Shown: one piece after another, positions 28,885 through 40,631 of the stretch
Position numbering within the stretch: the first letter of the stretch is position 1
Layout: every line of letters begins with the position of its first letter
From: Rhabditophanes sp. KR3021
Taxonomy: Eukaryota; Nematoda; Chromadorea; Rhabditida; Alloionematidae
Direction of reading: 5' to 3'
DNA: 64,000 nt
Assembly: GCA_963281155.1 (NCBI GenBank)
Contig: CAUJLY010000004.1
Coordinates: 4,836,001-4,900,000, forward strand
Translations under genes and position numbers: made by a program
The notes under the pieces: model-generated
What the model saw: only the letters and a program-made list of their open reading frames with translations
Told to the model about the DNA's origin: nothing
Databases searched by the model: none

Positions 28885-31800
28885 CTAGCCGTGGATACGC
28901 ATAGCCTTGGTAGTAGCTTGTGCTTTTTTATGTTCTTCTACGTAATAATTTATTGTTTTCGCCAGCCCGTTTTCAAATAACGTTGTACAATTCCAATTAA
29001 GCTCATTGTGGATTTTAGAAAAGTCAATGAAATATCTACGATCATGATATGGTCTATCGGGGATGTGCTCAAACTTCGGCTCGCTTTCTTCTCTGAAATT
29101 GTTCAAATCTTATATAATACTTTGCCACAATCTAACTTACGCGTTTATTAATTGGTTGACAATTTTATGAATTGTTTGAGTTAAATGAAGATTACATTTT
29201 TCAAATTCAGTTCCAATATTGTAAATTTGACCTATACGGCCTTGCTCGGTAACTCTTCTAATTGCTTCGGCACAATCATCCACATACATCCAAGATCTAA
29301 AATAAATAATAAATATCTTAATTTAATTTAAGCCTCGCCCAGAAGCTATATTTAAATTTGAATGTATGGTTTGTTTCACTAGTACACTTTCAGACAAAAG
29401 ATGCTAAATAAATGCCTAGTATCTTCATCAAAAATGATTGCGTTGTAATAAAGTAATATGATAATAGCTATTTTTAATTAGATAAGTTGTTTGTTAATTA
29501 CCTTGAATGCATACCATCTCCCATTAGTGGATAAGGTAACCCCTCGAGTGCATATTTAGTGAATTTAGGAATCAATTTCGAATAAGCTGAAAATAGTTGT
29601 TAATAATTAATACTATGAATATTAAATAGATGTGGTGTTTTGATGAGATTTTAATTGGAAAATTGCTTTTAGCTTCAATAAATCAGATTGTTCTTTTATA
29701 AAATATCTCCACTAAATTTGTCGAACATGAAGCACAAATTAGAGAATAATAGCAGCTACGAAGAACCAAGAAAAAGGGTATTTTGAACAAGACTGAAATA
29801 AGCTTGCTTTTGAGAAGATGTGCTGCAATGAAGCCCGAAGTAGTTGCAGAAGGTAAGTAGCAACTATCAATTAATTTTGCAGATGTCAACAATTTTAGGG
29901 AATATTTTGCAAGAGAGGCCTAAGAAGAACCTGAATGGGTACTTAACGATTACAGATCTTTATTGGAGGAAAACTTGGCAAAGATTACAACACCTCACAG
30001 CAATGATTTGGCAATTGAATGCCACAACCACTCCAAAGATATGATAAATTTGCATGGTATAGACATAACTAGGTATATCAGTACTTTTCCGAGAAGTTTA
30101 AACGGTAGTGTTTCCTCCTTGACAAGTACAGAATTGTTATGAAAAATTTAAAATCTGTTGAAAAAAATGCCAATTATCATGTTCCCTATGAAGATACGGA
30201 GTTTGGTATAAACTGAAGCTAAAGATGATCTCTGAAATGAGTTATAACTATGATTTTGCTGAGCTAGTGGTCAATGTTTGAAAGCGACTTAAAAATAACG
30301 AGAATAAAGATATTGACTATACAAATTATGTGGCGACGGATCATTTTCAAACTCGCACAAATAGGATAGAATCTGTATTCAAATAAAAGAAAGCAGCGAA
30401 ACTGAATGACGTGCTCGAAGATCGAACCTCCGAATTTATTGCTAAAATGTTTTTTCTGCTGCTGTAAGTTTAAACACCTTAATTAATGTTTATTTATTTA
30501 TATTTTAGGCTTTGGATAAACCGATCAAGACTGTAATGTTTATGTGGGACGTGTTGCGAATGGGAATCCGGGTTACACAAGTATTCGGCACCAGCCGAGA
30601 ATATTAAAGATGATGGACCAGTATCAGAGTTCAAGCATCACATCAAAGAAGTCTCTTTTCTAATTGTAAACGAGGTCATGTCACTGGTAAGAAGTTGTTG
30701 CATGCTACTTCCTTTGAGAGGAGAGGCTGTAGAAATGCTTACCTATAAAAGGAAGTTTTCAAGAAAAGTGTCGCTTATGCCATTGAGTGTACTATTAATT
30801 ATAGCTATCCAAAATTCACAAACTGTACTACCAACAGAACAATGGAGTTTATCCTTTTGCTGTTTCCTGGTACTCTTATAAATAGGAGAATATTAGTGTA
30901 GCTATCTTTTGAAAAGCTTCCTATTTATAAAATATCTATGAGTTCATCTTCAAACACCAATGATTCGACTGTTAAAAAAGTAGTGCTTTCAAGTGTGAGA
31001 GTTACAAGACTACTTTCAAAGCAAGGTTTAATAGGCGCCAATCGACTACCCAACGTCCCCATTCTAGATTAATACAATTGAATGCTAAATAAACCAGAAT
31101 TATGAATATTTTGCAGGGCAAGAAGTAATTGGTAGCTGTTTTCATTAACGCTTAACTAGTAATGAAGCCCTTGCCTATGAATATGCGGTCATAATGGATT
31201 TACAAAATGTTTTAACAAATATTACTGCTTCTGGTCAATCGAATGAAATCATGTATAAAGAAGACCCTAGTATTGTCAAAAAGAATATCGAAAAAATTCA
31301 TTCACATTATGTTCTAATGCTAATCCTCCTAAATATTTGGTGGCTTAATATATTGCGTATTTTGTAGCAAACTTTAATCGCACCTTGTCTTGGACCATAA
31401 ACATTATTCATTCGCACCATGACATAAGGTAGTTTATAGGAATGGTGATATGAGTTAACAATAACTTCACAGGCAGCTTTACTAGCAGCATAGGGGTTAG
31501 TTGGGTTCATTAAAGAAAGTTCGCTTTTTGGAGCATTATCATTGAATGAGTCGCCATAAACTTCATCTGTTGAGATGTGGACAAACTTCTTAAGTTTTCC
31601 CCATTTGTTGACAGCTTCAAGCAAACTGGTGGTAGAAATTATGTTCTCTTGGATTGTTCCTATTCTGTCGGAGTAAGAATCATCCACATGTGTGATGGCG
31701 GCAAAATGGATAATAGTGTCAATCTAAAATCGTTACAAATAATGATGAGAATAATAATTGGTACTAAATTACATTATATTTTGAAAGTGCATCTTCAACA

Positions 31801-32018
31801 GATTTTTGGTTGCACAAAGTGTCAATAATCAATTTGTATCTTTGTGATTGTTTGACATAATCTTCAATATGTTCTTCATTAGCTCCAAAGGCTAACTTGT
31901 CGAAATTGATAATGTTGGCATTAGGCCATTTGTTAAAAATAAAATTAACAAAGTTAGATCCAATAAAGCCACATCCCCCGGTAATAAGCAAATTGTGGGG
32001 ACAATGAGTAAAAGCCAT
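28885..32018 (-). CDS. rml-2: dTDP-glucose 4,6-dehydratase (TGDS/RML-2 type)
   Basis: Five exons (31773-32018, 31384-31723, 29502-29586, 29141-29296, 28885-29092) join in phase to 344 aa, close to human TGDS. It is an extended short-chain dehydrogenase. The NAD-binding TGGCGFIGSNFV loop is at residues 14-25, HFAAITHVDDS follows, HISTDEVYG is near the active site, and the catalytic Tyr-Lys pair is in NPYAASK. NNVYGPRQ, then PLMGDGMHSRSWMYVDD, and the C-terminal IPDRPYHDRRYFIDFSKI complete the fold. The enzyme oxidises and dehydrates dTDP-glucose to the 4-keto-6-deoxy sugar; in nematodes RML-2 serves dTDP-rhamnose synthesis. The second intron (1797 bp) is an antisense mobile-element copy, and its donor is GTGCGA, unlike the gene's other donors (GTAATT, GTAAGT). 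Confidence 0.95.
29587..31383 (+). mobile_element. Intron-filling decayed coding element, copy 1 (antisense in rml-2 intron 2)
   Basis: The plus strand of this intron holds a long, degraded protein-coding sequence with frameshifts and stops. Protein-like stretches occur at about 29700-30050, 30180-30450, 30510-30700 and 31170-31300. I recognise no family. It is colinear with the intron at 43081-44411 read on the minus strand. Identical blocks include AAGCACAAATTAGAGAAT (29730-29747 against 44252-44269), CAGAAGGTAAGTAGCAAC (29847-29864 against 44129-44146), TTTATTGGAGGAAAAC (29959-29974 against 43985-44000) and AATTGGTAGCTGTTT (31127-31141 against 43326-43340). An internal donor (GTAAGTAGCAAC) and acceptor (TTTTGCAG) near 29853-29881 suggest the element's gene had its own intron. 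No terminal inverted repeats or target duplications were found by eye. Confidence 0.75.
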
Positions 32019-33431
32019 CGAGAGCCTGAAATGTCAGGATTCGGTTCTTAGGAAATAAATATTGAAATGGTGATAAGCGTTATGAAAGTTTTGTCAAGTA
32101 GTGCTTTATGACACAAATACACTAACTGATCGTTAAAAACGAATTACTAATATCATTTGACCCGTAGACATGTAGGCTGTCATCACGCATATCAACATGT
32201 TTTCATATTATCTATAGACTTATTGCGAAAATATATTATACATATCTAACAGATAAATGTTTATTACAATAGTATGGGTATTATTAATGATTGGCAATTT
32301 GTGCGTTGTCAATAAAAGTAATCCTATATATTACTGATTTGGATTGGAATAAAAGTATTCGAATATGTGACGTCTTTAAAATATTAAGTTATGGAGCATG
32401 CTTAAAAGGAAGTATTGTAATTGTCGTATTTTTAATAAATTTGCATGCATATGAGTCGGTTTAATATTGTTCAAGTGGGGAAGGTAAAATGATGGAAGAA
32501 GTTAAAAGGTTGAAATTATTAAAGAAACAGTTAAATAATTTATGAAAAGGATGAAGTATGCATTTAATAGGATATTTGATTGGCAAAGCAGTAATTGCCT
32601 TATGATTGGAAATTACGTATAGTGAAATGAATCAAAAATGTTTCAACGACGTTTCTTATAAGAACTCTAAGCAAACTGGGTCGCCATAAGGTATCCGGCT
32701 CCAACCTAAAAAGTAACCAAATAAGACGATTTAGATACTCCTTCTATATTAGTTTTACACAATTATAAGTGTTAGATATAGTAGAGGGTTCAATTAACTA
32801 CAATTAACAAAATCTTTGTTTTATTGAAAATGGTATTGCCGCAAGGGTATGGGTGAAAGGAAAACAGAATACTTTATATGATACAAAGGAAAATAGATCA
32901 TACTCTGTTGAGTACTGCAATATTAAATTCAAATCAAATATTATTTAATGTTCTATGATAACATTTTTATGGGATGTCTCTATTATTTAAATAGTTTATG
33001 AAGATGCAAATAGTTTGGTAAAAAGAGTGCCTAAAAAGTTGTCAATCAACTTTAATCAAATTTATAATCAGCTTTATTGAGTTCTTTACCAAGTTATCCA
33101 ATAGCTTAATCACTTGCTTACAAAGCCATTTACATTTAACAGTAAAAAATATGTTTTTTATCCAATAATGACCACATTTCTTCAGGCACTACAAACTTGA
33201 TTTGATCAGGGTATTATTTACTACAAAAAATAAACTGCATTAATTTGTTTTTGAAAAATATGTTTTTTAAAGTTAATTTGTTGAATGCAGGTGTTTAAAT
33301 ATTTTTGAAAAACACACTCAATAAGGACAAATATTTGTCTTCATTTCTTATATATAAAAGTTCCTCGAATCCGATAGTATTAATTCCATCACAATAACAT
33401 TAATTCAGTCCTAACAATATATAAATTTAAA
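32019..33431. other. Intergenic region between divergent genes
   Basis: About 1.4 kb separating the 5' ends of rml-2 (minus) and a secreted ShKT gene (plus); promoters of both should lie here. No coding sequence seen. Confidence 0.6.
33350..33358 (+). promoter_or_regulatory. TATA-like box of the first ShKT gene
   Basis: TATATATAAAAG lies about 80 bp upstream of the start codon at 33432, a usual distance for a short leader. Confidence 0.45.
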
Positions 33432-33839
33432 ATGCAGTTTTCTATTGGATCAGTTATTCTTCTTATTTGTCAAATTTTTTCAATTCTTTCAATTGAGGAT
33501 AATAATTTTATAGTGAATGAAATGGATTTATTAATTGATACAAAAAATAATATGAATGCTGATACTTGTAAAGATGTTGCCGCTAATTGTCCAACTCTAA
33601 AGCGTTTTTGCCTTTCATTAAATAAAAATCACTTCATGGAAACGAGATGTGCCCTAACTTGCGACTTATGTAGTAAAATAGTAACAACAACTTCTATTAT
33701 TAAAGTAAAAATAGGAGGTCCAAAAACTACAACCACTGATAATGGCAAAGGGACACCAAAGGTTGAAAAGAATGCTCCTGATAGTGAAAACACTAACAAC
33801 CTTACTCCTAAACCCGTTGAATCCGCCATAGAAAATTAA
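33432..33839 (+). CDS. Secreted single-ShKT-domain protein
   Basis: One exon, 135 aa. Residues 1-20 (MQFSIGSVILLICQIFSILS) form a signal peptide. Residues about 46-81 are one ShKT domain with six Cys in the C-x6-C-x5-C-x11-C-x3-C-x2-C arrangement, from TCKDVAANC to CDLCSK. The rest is a Thr/Lys/Pro-rich tail with no Cys (TTTTDNGKGTPK region), which could be glycosylated. ShKT modules are very common in nematode secreted proteins, often in epidermal or excretory secretions; the domain name does not by itself imply toxicity. It is the first of three co-oriented secreted Cys-rich genes. Confidence 0.85.
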   Translation: MQFSIGSVILLICQIFSILSIEDNNFIVNEMDLLIDTKNNMNADTCKDVAANCPTLKRFCLSLNKNHFMETRCALTCDLCSKIVTTTSIIKVKIGGPKTTTTDNGKGTPKVEKNAPDSENTNNLTPKPVESAIEN

Positions 33840-34993
33840 CCTACAACTACTGGGATTTTACAAAAAGATCAACTCTTTTAAATTGTTTTTAAAGATGTTA
33901 ACTAATCTCTAATTGTAAAAGAATTTTTTAAAGTACAATATTTGTGTATAAATGGGATATAAAAACGTCTATTTTTTTATAATTTAGTCAGAAAGTTCGT
34001 TTAATTTCTAGTAGTTATTAAAATTTCAGCTATTCATTTTTTCACCGCATCCTGATGTTTTTCGGTTTTAAAAAAAGTTAAAAATATTTTTTTACTTTTA
34101 TGTGATTTAATTATCACTTAAATCAGTTAATTAAAAAGACATTATGAATAAATCAAAGGGTTGTTATTACTTCCTTAATGTTGATTTATTATTGCATCAA
34201 GTAAAATTGTTTCCAAATCAAATGCATATATTTAAGGATGTGAATATACATTTATATGCCAAAATATGATATTAAAACTGTTTCAAACCTTATCAATTTC
34301 GCTTCCACAAAATGCAAATATTGTTCTAAATGGGTATTTCTGGAGACAGCAAAGCAAACAGTTGTTTTACTTAAAATATCAAACTCAAGCCTAATATTTT
34401 GGAAAAAAGACGCGTTTATGATATGTTTATAATAAAACATCTCACTAAAATAAATAAATTGCTTTAATCAGGTAGATTTTTTTAAACATATTTAATTTTA
34501 CCAAAATTACCAGTAACAGGATATGGTTAAGATTTAATATCCGTTTTTGATAACACGTTTTAATCATAAGAATCACTAAATTGCACATTGCTTATATTTT
34601 TATTTTATATTTAGGAAACTTTATTAACTTAAATATAGTTTGGTTGATATAATATAAAAAACTAACTTGTGTTTTAGTGAATAACTTGCGCATTAATCAA
34701 CTATTTATTTTAACAACAACATATACATATGTAGTTTGAATTAACTTTAACTCAAAGAACAAACAATTTGAAGTCATTTATTGGTTTAAAAATAAGTAAT
34801 AACGAAAGTATGAATTGTATTTGTTGTGCACTCGTGTCCATATGTTTTCAAAACAAGTTTTTTGACCATTACATCTTCATAAGCCTAAGTTGCCGTTAAG
34901 TCAATAGGTTGTAAGTTTCTTATTCTTAAAATATATTTTTCATTTTGCACTCAAACAATTTATTAGACAATCAACATCATAAAACATAGTCTG
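33840..34993. other. AT-rich intergenic DNA
   Basis: About 1.15 kb between two plus-strand secreted-protein genes. No coding signal beyond chance open frames. Confidence 0.6.
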
Positions 34994-35786
34994 ATGGCGA
35001 ATTCCAAATATGATATATTATATATTTCTCTTATCTTTTCACTTTTGTGTACTAAGACATGTATATTATCTGCTACTAAAATACCACCGAAAATGGGTGA
35101 TCATTGTATAGGTCAAAACTTGTTTGAGATTATGCGATCCCGAAAGCCGTCTATTTGATTCAAACGGATGCAACGAAAGAGAAAAGTGTTTGTTGAAAAG
35201 TGACAATGCCGATGAAAATGTTCCCCGACATTTATGTGTTTCGATTGCATGCGAAAAAGATGATCAGTGTGCTCTTGAAGAAGAATGTGACTTAGACACG
35301 AGCAAGTGTAGGAAAAGGTTAAAATGCCTATCAAATAGTGATTGTAAAGGAACTAATCAAGTTTGTGATACACTCTACAACTTATGTTTAATAAAAGACA
35401 ATTCGATTAACGCATACTATACTTCTCCATTATGCCTTTCCCAAAATGATTGCCCATTGTCAATGAATTGTAACAAAAGAACAAGACGATGTAAAAATAA
35501 GTACGATTTAGAATTTGAAAATATAACCACCAATATTTCCAACATGTTGAAAAATTTCCAAATTGTTCCTTCTCCAAAAAATGCGAAAAAAATAAAAAAG
35601 CTGATTTTGACAAACAACGCTGATAAAACAAAACTTGCAAACAATATTTTTGTTCACACTAAAAAAGAATGTCGTGATCAAATTAATATGAATTGTTCAA
35701 GAAAGAAGCATTTATGTTTCAAAAAGGAATATTCGGCCTTCTTAAGAGTACATTGTCCTAAGACTTGCATGTATACATCATGCTAA
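34994..35786 (+). CDS. Secreted Cys-rich protein with C-terminal ShKT domain; start region disrupted or spliced
   Basis: The main frame (about 35109-35786) encodes repeated short modules of the type C-x5-D-x-C-x6-C-x5-C, e.g. CEKDDQCALEEECDL, CLSNSDCKGTNQVC and CLSQNDCPLSMNC. A Lys-rich linker follows, then a C-terminal ShKT domain (CRDQINMNC through CPKTCMYTSC). An ATG at 34994 opens a good signal peptide (MANSKYDILYISLIFSLL) but in another frame. An 82-bp intron from 35047 (donor GTGTAC) to 35128 (acceptor TTTGAG) would join the frames, though both sites are weak. The alternative is a single-base frameshift. The architecture matches the next gene, so these look like tandem paralogues. I do not know the function; extracellular location is inferred. 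Confidence 0.65.
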
Positions 35787-36403
35787 TTTTCATAATAAGT
35801 GTTAATTAAATTCATTATTAATAATATTAATACAACAAATAAAGTTATTGTTTTAAACTACAATTGATCATTCAAATACCTGGTAGGCTATAATTATGAT
35901 ATTCAAATACCTGCTGTGGTGACTATAATTATGATATTCAAATAATATGCTGTGATAATCTATTTATTGTTTGACTAACACCTGTTTAATTATTATTAAA
36001 GTTTTAACAGATAGTCCTTTGTATTAATTTTCATTTTTTATTGACCTTTGTGATAAAAAATATTTAAATAATTATGAAAGGATTAATTTGAATTAAATTA
36101 AAAAAAGCAAACGATAATCGTGTGATCGTTACAATCTATTTGTATTATAAAACAATAAACATCATCAGAGACTAAATTTATGAAAGTATTGTCTATTGTT
36201 AAAATATAATTGAAGTATTATATGCCTATTATTGCAGCTAAGTAAATGAATATTGGTAAATATTAAAAGATTCTTAATAAAATGTAATTTGATAAATAAA
36301 CTTTATACAACTAAAAGATACTTTCGATTTCTTTGTAAACCATATAAACTATTTCAAAAATCTACATTTAATTTATGATGTACTTACTTCATATTATTAT
36401 ACA
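35787..36403. other. Intergenic region with a small tandem repeat
   Basis: About 620 bp between the second and third secreted-protein genes. It contains the tandem repeat at 35870-35960 and an AATAAA at 35839. Nothing else is evident. Confidence 0.6.
35870..35960. repeat. Tandem repeat, unit about 33 bp
   Basis: Three imperfect copies built on TATAATTATGATATTCAAAT plus a CCTGCTGTGG-like spacer. Confidence 0.6.
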
Positions 36404-37603
36404 ATGACTGCTTATTTATGTACAAAATTGTGGCTATTTCTTTGGATATTACTAATTCATACTGAAACTATAAATTGTGCTGGCGAGCCTTGTTTTTATC
36501 ACAGTGATTGTGATCCTAATGCTCCAACACTTGAAGTATGCTTTTATGATATTACTATAAAAAGTGGAAGTTGTGTTATAACATGCTTAGCTAATTCTGA
36601 ATGTAAGGAAAATGAAGTTTGCGCTGAAAGGAGTGATTTTATAACGGATCCTTCAGACCCTAATTATTTCGCTATTACAATGTGTATATCAGCAGACATT
36701 TGTACAATGGATGACGAATGCATTTACAATCCGTTGAAAAATGTATGCGACAAAACTACATTTCGATGTGTAATCCCAGAATGCAAAATTGATCTAGATT
36801 GCAATAATTCAAATAAGAGATGTAATTTAATTACTTACAAATGTGAAGACAAACCGCCATGTAAATCTCAATTCGAATGCGCACAACCAACTCCCATTTG
36901 TAATTTAAAATTGGGTGTATGTGTCGATGATATATTATGCTTTCATCAAAATGATTGTCAAGAACCTATCCCAAATTGTAACAAAGTCATGGGAAAATGC
37001 ACTGATCAAGAAACTTGTCTAGAATTTTCGGATTGTGATGAAAGTACATCAATCTGCAACATTGGTGAAGGGCTTTGCATTCCATTGAAATGTTCCGTCA
37101 ATTCTGACTGTCTTGATCAGACTTACTACTGCGATTTGGAATCGGGAACTTGTACAAAAATAATACAATGCAGTTTAAATGATGATTGTGTTGCCAATTA
37201 TGAATATTGTAATGAGATCACTAGACGTTGCGAGAAACACCCTTCGACTTGTTACGACGTATCTCAAACATGCCAAGATAATAAATATCTTTGTCCATCA
37301 AGTGTTTATCGTGTAATATTATCAATTCAATGTAAATTCACTTGTAATTATTGCTACACACATTTTCCAACAATAAGTTTAATTAGCAGCACAAATGAAA
37401 TATTGCCACAAGTTGATATTTTAACGAATGGCAATTGTTATCAATTAGCATCATCTGGGTTTTGTTTTAATCCTGCATACATAAATATTATGAAAAAATG
37501 TAAAAGAAGTTGTTCAGGGGCATTAAATGTTGGGGTGCCACCGAAAAGAAGAATTATTTCAAACTATTGCATGCTGTTTATTCCTCTCCTAAATCAAATT
37601 TAA
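36404..37603 (+). CDS. Secreted Cys-rich repeat protein with two ShKT-like domains
   Basis: One exon, 399 aa. It begins with a signal peptide (MTAYLCTKLWLFLWILLI). Residues about 25-275 hold eight or so short modules of about 28-30 aa, each with a C-x(4-5)-[DE]C-x6-C[DN]-x(6-7)-C pattern, such as CKSQFECAQPTPICNL and CFHQNDCQEPIPNC. At the C-terminus come a full ShKT domain (CYDVSQTCQDNKYLC to CNYC) and a second ShKT-like domain with one pair displaced (CYQLASSGFC to CKRSC). The C-terminal residues are hydrophobic (YCMLFIPLLNQI), which might be a weak GPI signal; this is uncertain. Modules of the first type resemble short EB/dickkopf-like disulfide units but I cannot assign a named family. 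The gene is paralogous in layout to the one upstream. Confidence 0.82.
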   Translation: MTAYLCTKLWLFLWILLIHTETINCAGEPCFYHSDCDPNAPTLEVCFYDITIKSGSCVITCLANSECKENEVCAERSDFITDPSDPNYFAITMCISADICTMDDECIYNPLKNVCDKTTFRCVIPECKIDLDCNNSNKRCNLITYKCEDKPPCKSQFECAQPTPICNLKLGVCVDDILCFHQNDCQEPIPNCNKVMGKCTDQETCLEFSDCDESTSICNIGEGLCIPLKCSVNSDCLDQTYYCDLESGTCTKIIQCSLNDDCVANYEYCNEITRRCEKHPSTCYDVSQTCQDNKYLCPSSVYRVILSIQCKFTCNYCYTHFPTISLISSTNEILPQVDILTNGNCYQLASSGFCFNPAYINIMKKCKRSCSGALNVGVPPKRRIISNYCMLFIPLLNQI

Positions 37604-37823
37604 TAATACCTTTCAACATGTGCCTGAACATTTTTTAGAATAGTGTATGATACAAACCAAAACTCACACAGTTTAAATTCCCATCAAGCAATAACTTTAT
37701 ATCGCATCTCCAAACTAATAAATGTCAGTGAGTATAACTTGGTACTCATAAGAGGTGGTGGAAAATATTGGTACTCTATTAGTTGTACGAAAAAACTTAT
37801 TTTTACTTTCATTACTTTGCAAA

Positions 37824-38939
37824 ATGTACAGTGCGAATTACAAAACTGGTGTTATTGATAATGATGTAAGTATAAAGTTTTGTTAAATTGTCATCCTTAT
37901 TTCCCTTATCATTTTTTAGGAGGAGGATACATTTAACAAGTATTATCAGCTATTGCAGAGAAAAATACAAGAAAATGATGACAAATCGCACCAAAGATAT
38001 GAGAAAGAAAATCAAAAGATGCAATATAAATTAGAGCAGTATAAAGAATACATTTTATTTCTCGAGGAAAAGTACAAATCTGTTGTTAAGAATAATGCTA
38101 AGTGTCAAAAACAGATCGGTCAAAACACTGTTGATATTTTAGCCTTACAAGAGAAGATCGGTATCCTGTGTGACAAGGTTCAATTTTTAGAAATGAAGTT
38201 TGATCAAACACCATCTTTTCAACAAATCGATGGCTCTCGTTGTAATCAAAATGGGAGTATTGGCAACTCTTGTGTTTTATCAATTGTCAGAAGTTCTTGC
38301 ATTCCAACAAACTCAATTATTGCAGATAGCAGTGTCCGTAATGACTCAAGTGTCGGAGTTACTGATAGTGATTCAAACAGTGAAAGTGATCGTGTTATTG
38401 CGGATTCAAGCATTAAAAGTAGCAGTATTCATACCAATGAAAGCATTAAAAGTGACAGCATTTATACGAACTCGATCATTTCTTTGAATGAGATATCAAG
38501 TAGTAATTGTATTTTTCCAACTATGCAGGACAACTGCATTCCAAGTGAACCATGGCCATGGACTTCTTTAAATATAAAGAATCAATTTACCAACAACTTC
38601 ATCAAAATATTTGAAAACAACGTTGTTCTCTATTTGAAAAATAATGTTAGTGGCAATTATAACCTCAAAGAAGAAAGAACTATTTTTGCGTTTTATAAGA
38701 AAGGAAAAGAATATATGCTGAAGATTGAAAACGATAACCTAACAGTTAGTAGACAATTAAAGTTTAATGAACAACACTATGCATTTATCCGCTACAAAGC
38801 TGAGGAAAATTGGTTCGGATTACGCATTAATCTTGATATTATGATCGGAAACATTGCACATTCCTCTATTTTAGTTCGGTTTATTAATATGAAGGCGTTT
38901 GTAAAATTACAACAATTGTTTGAGACTGAAGGATTTTAA
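37824..38939 (+). CDS. Orphan protein: N-terminal coiled coil, Ser-rich repeats, beta-rich C-terminal domain
   Basis: Two exons (37824-37865 and 37920-38939) join in phase to 353 aa, starting MYSANYKTGVIDND. Residues about 20-105 are charged with heptad-like spacing (KSHQRYEKENQKMQYKLEQY onward), a likely coiled coil. Residues about 125-200 are Ser-rich with an internal short repeat (IADSS, SSIHTNESIKS, SDSIYTNS), i.e. a phosphorylatable linker. The last roughly 125 residues, from WPWTSL, alternate hydrophobic and polar residues in a way that suggests a compact beta-rich domain. A PH/EVH1/RanBD-like fold is possible, but I see no diagnostic motif. There is no signal peptide, so it is probably intracellular. 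Family and function are not recognised. Confidence 0.7.
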
Positions 38940-39407
38940 TTATTTATTTTTACTAGCCGGATACACTGCTTCGCGGCGTTACGTTTAATACATTGTTTTT
39001 ACTTGTTTATTTTTATGTTGCATTTTGTTTGTTCTAAATGAGTTATATAGTTTATCAATAATAAAAGGATTAACTGTGATATTTGTAAATTCATGGCAAG
39101 ACAATTTATTTAAAAGTGGCATAGTTGTATGGTTGCTACACTGCATTTACAACACCATCAAGCGATGGTGCTAAATTGAATAATCCATTTCATCTATAGT
39201 CCCTTACTAGTCGCCAGTATTGAAGTATGGCGTCATCCCGCTTGACAAAAGTCTTAGTTGGATTTAGTTGATATTGGAAGGACGCAGCCTATAAACAACT
39301 TAATTTATCATTCCATCAATGCCATTATTTTCGGTTTTTATTACGCAAATTTGTCACAATATCGAGCCCAAAATAATTATCTGTATTTAAAATTGTTTTA
39401 TTTAGGT
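38940..39407. other. Intergenic region, upstream of let-92
   Basis: About 470 bp. A short GC-richer patch (CACTGCTTCGCGGCG, near 38966) stands out. The last part, ending TTTTATTTAG just before the ATG, looks like a leader with a trans-splice acceptor. Confidence 0.5.

Positions 39408-40631
<1,224 letters not shown>

Noticed and set aside
30420..30440. A GATCGAAC word resembling a tRNA B-box
   Set aside because: No acceptor stem, A-box or anticodon arm can be drawn around it, and it lies in coding-like element sequence.
39258..39407. An N-terminal extension of the phosphatase frame starting at 39258
   Set aside because: The residues are hydrophobic and unlike PP2A, and an acceptor-like TTTATTTAG sits just before the chosen ATG, so this is leader or intergenic DNA.
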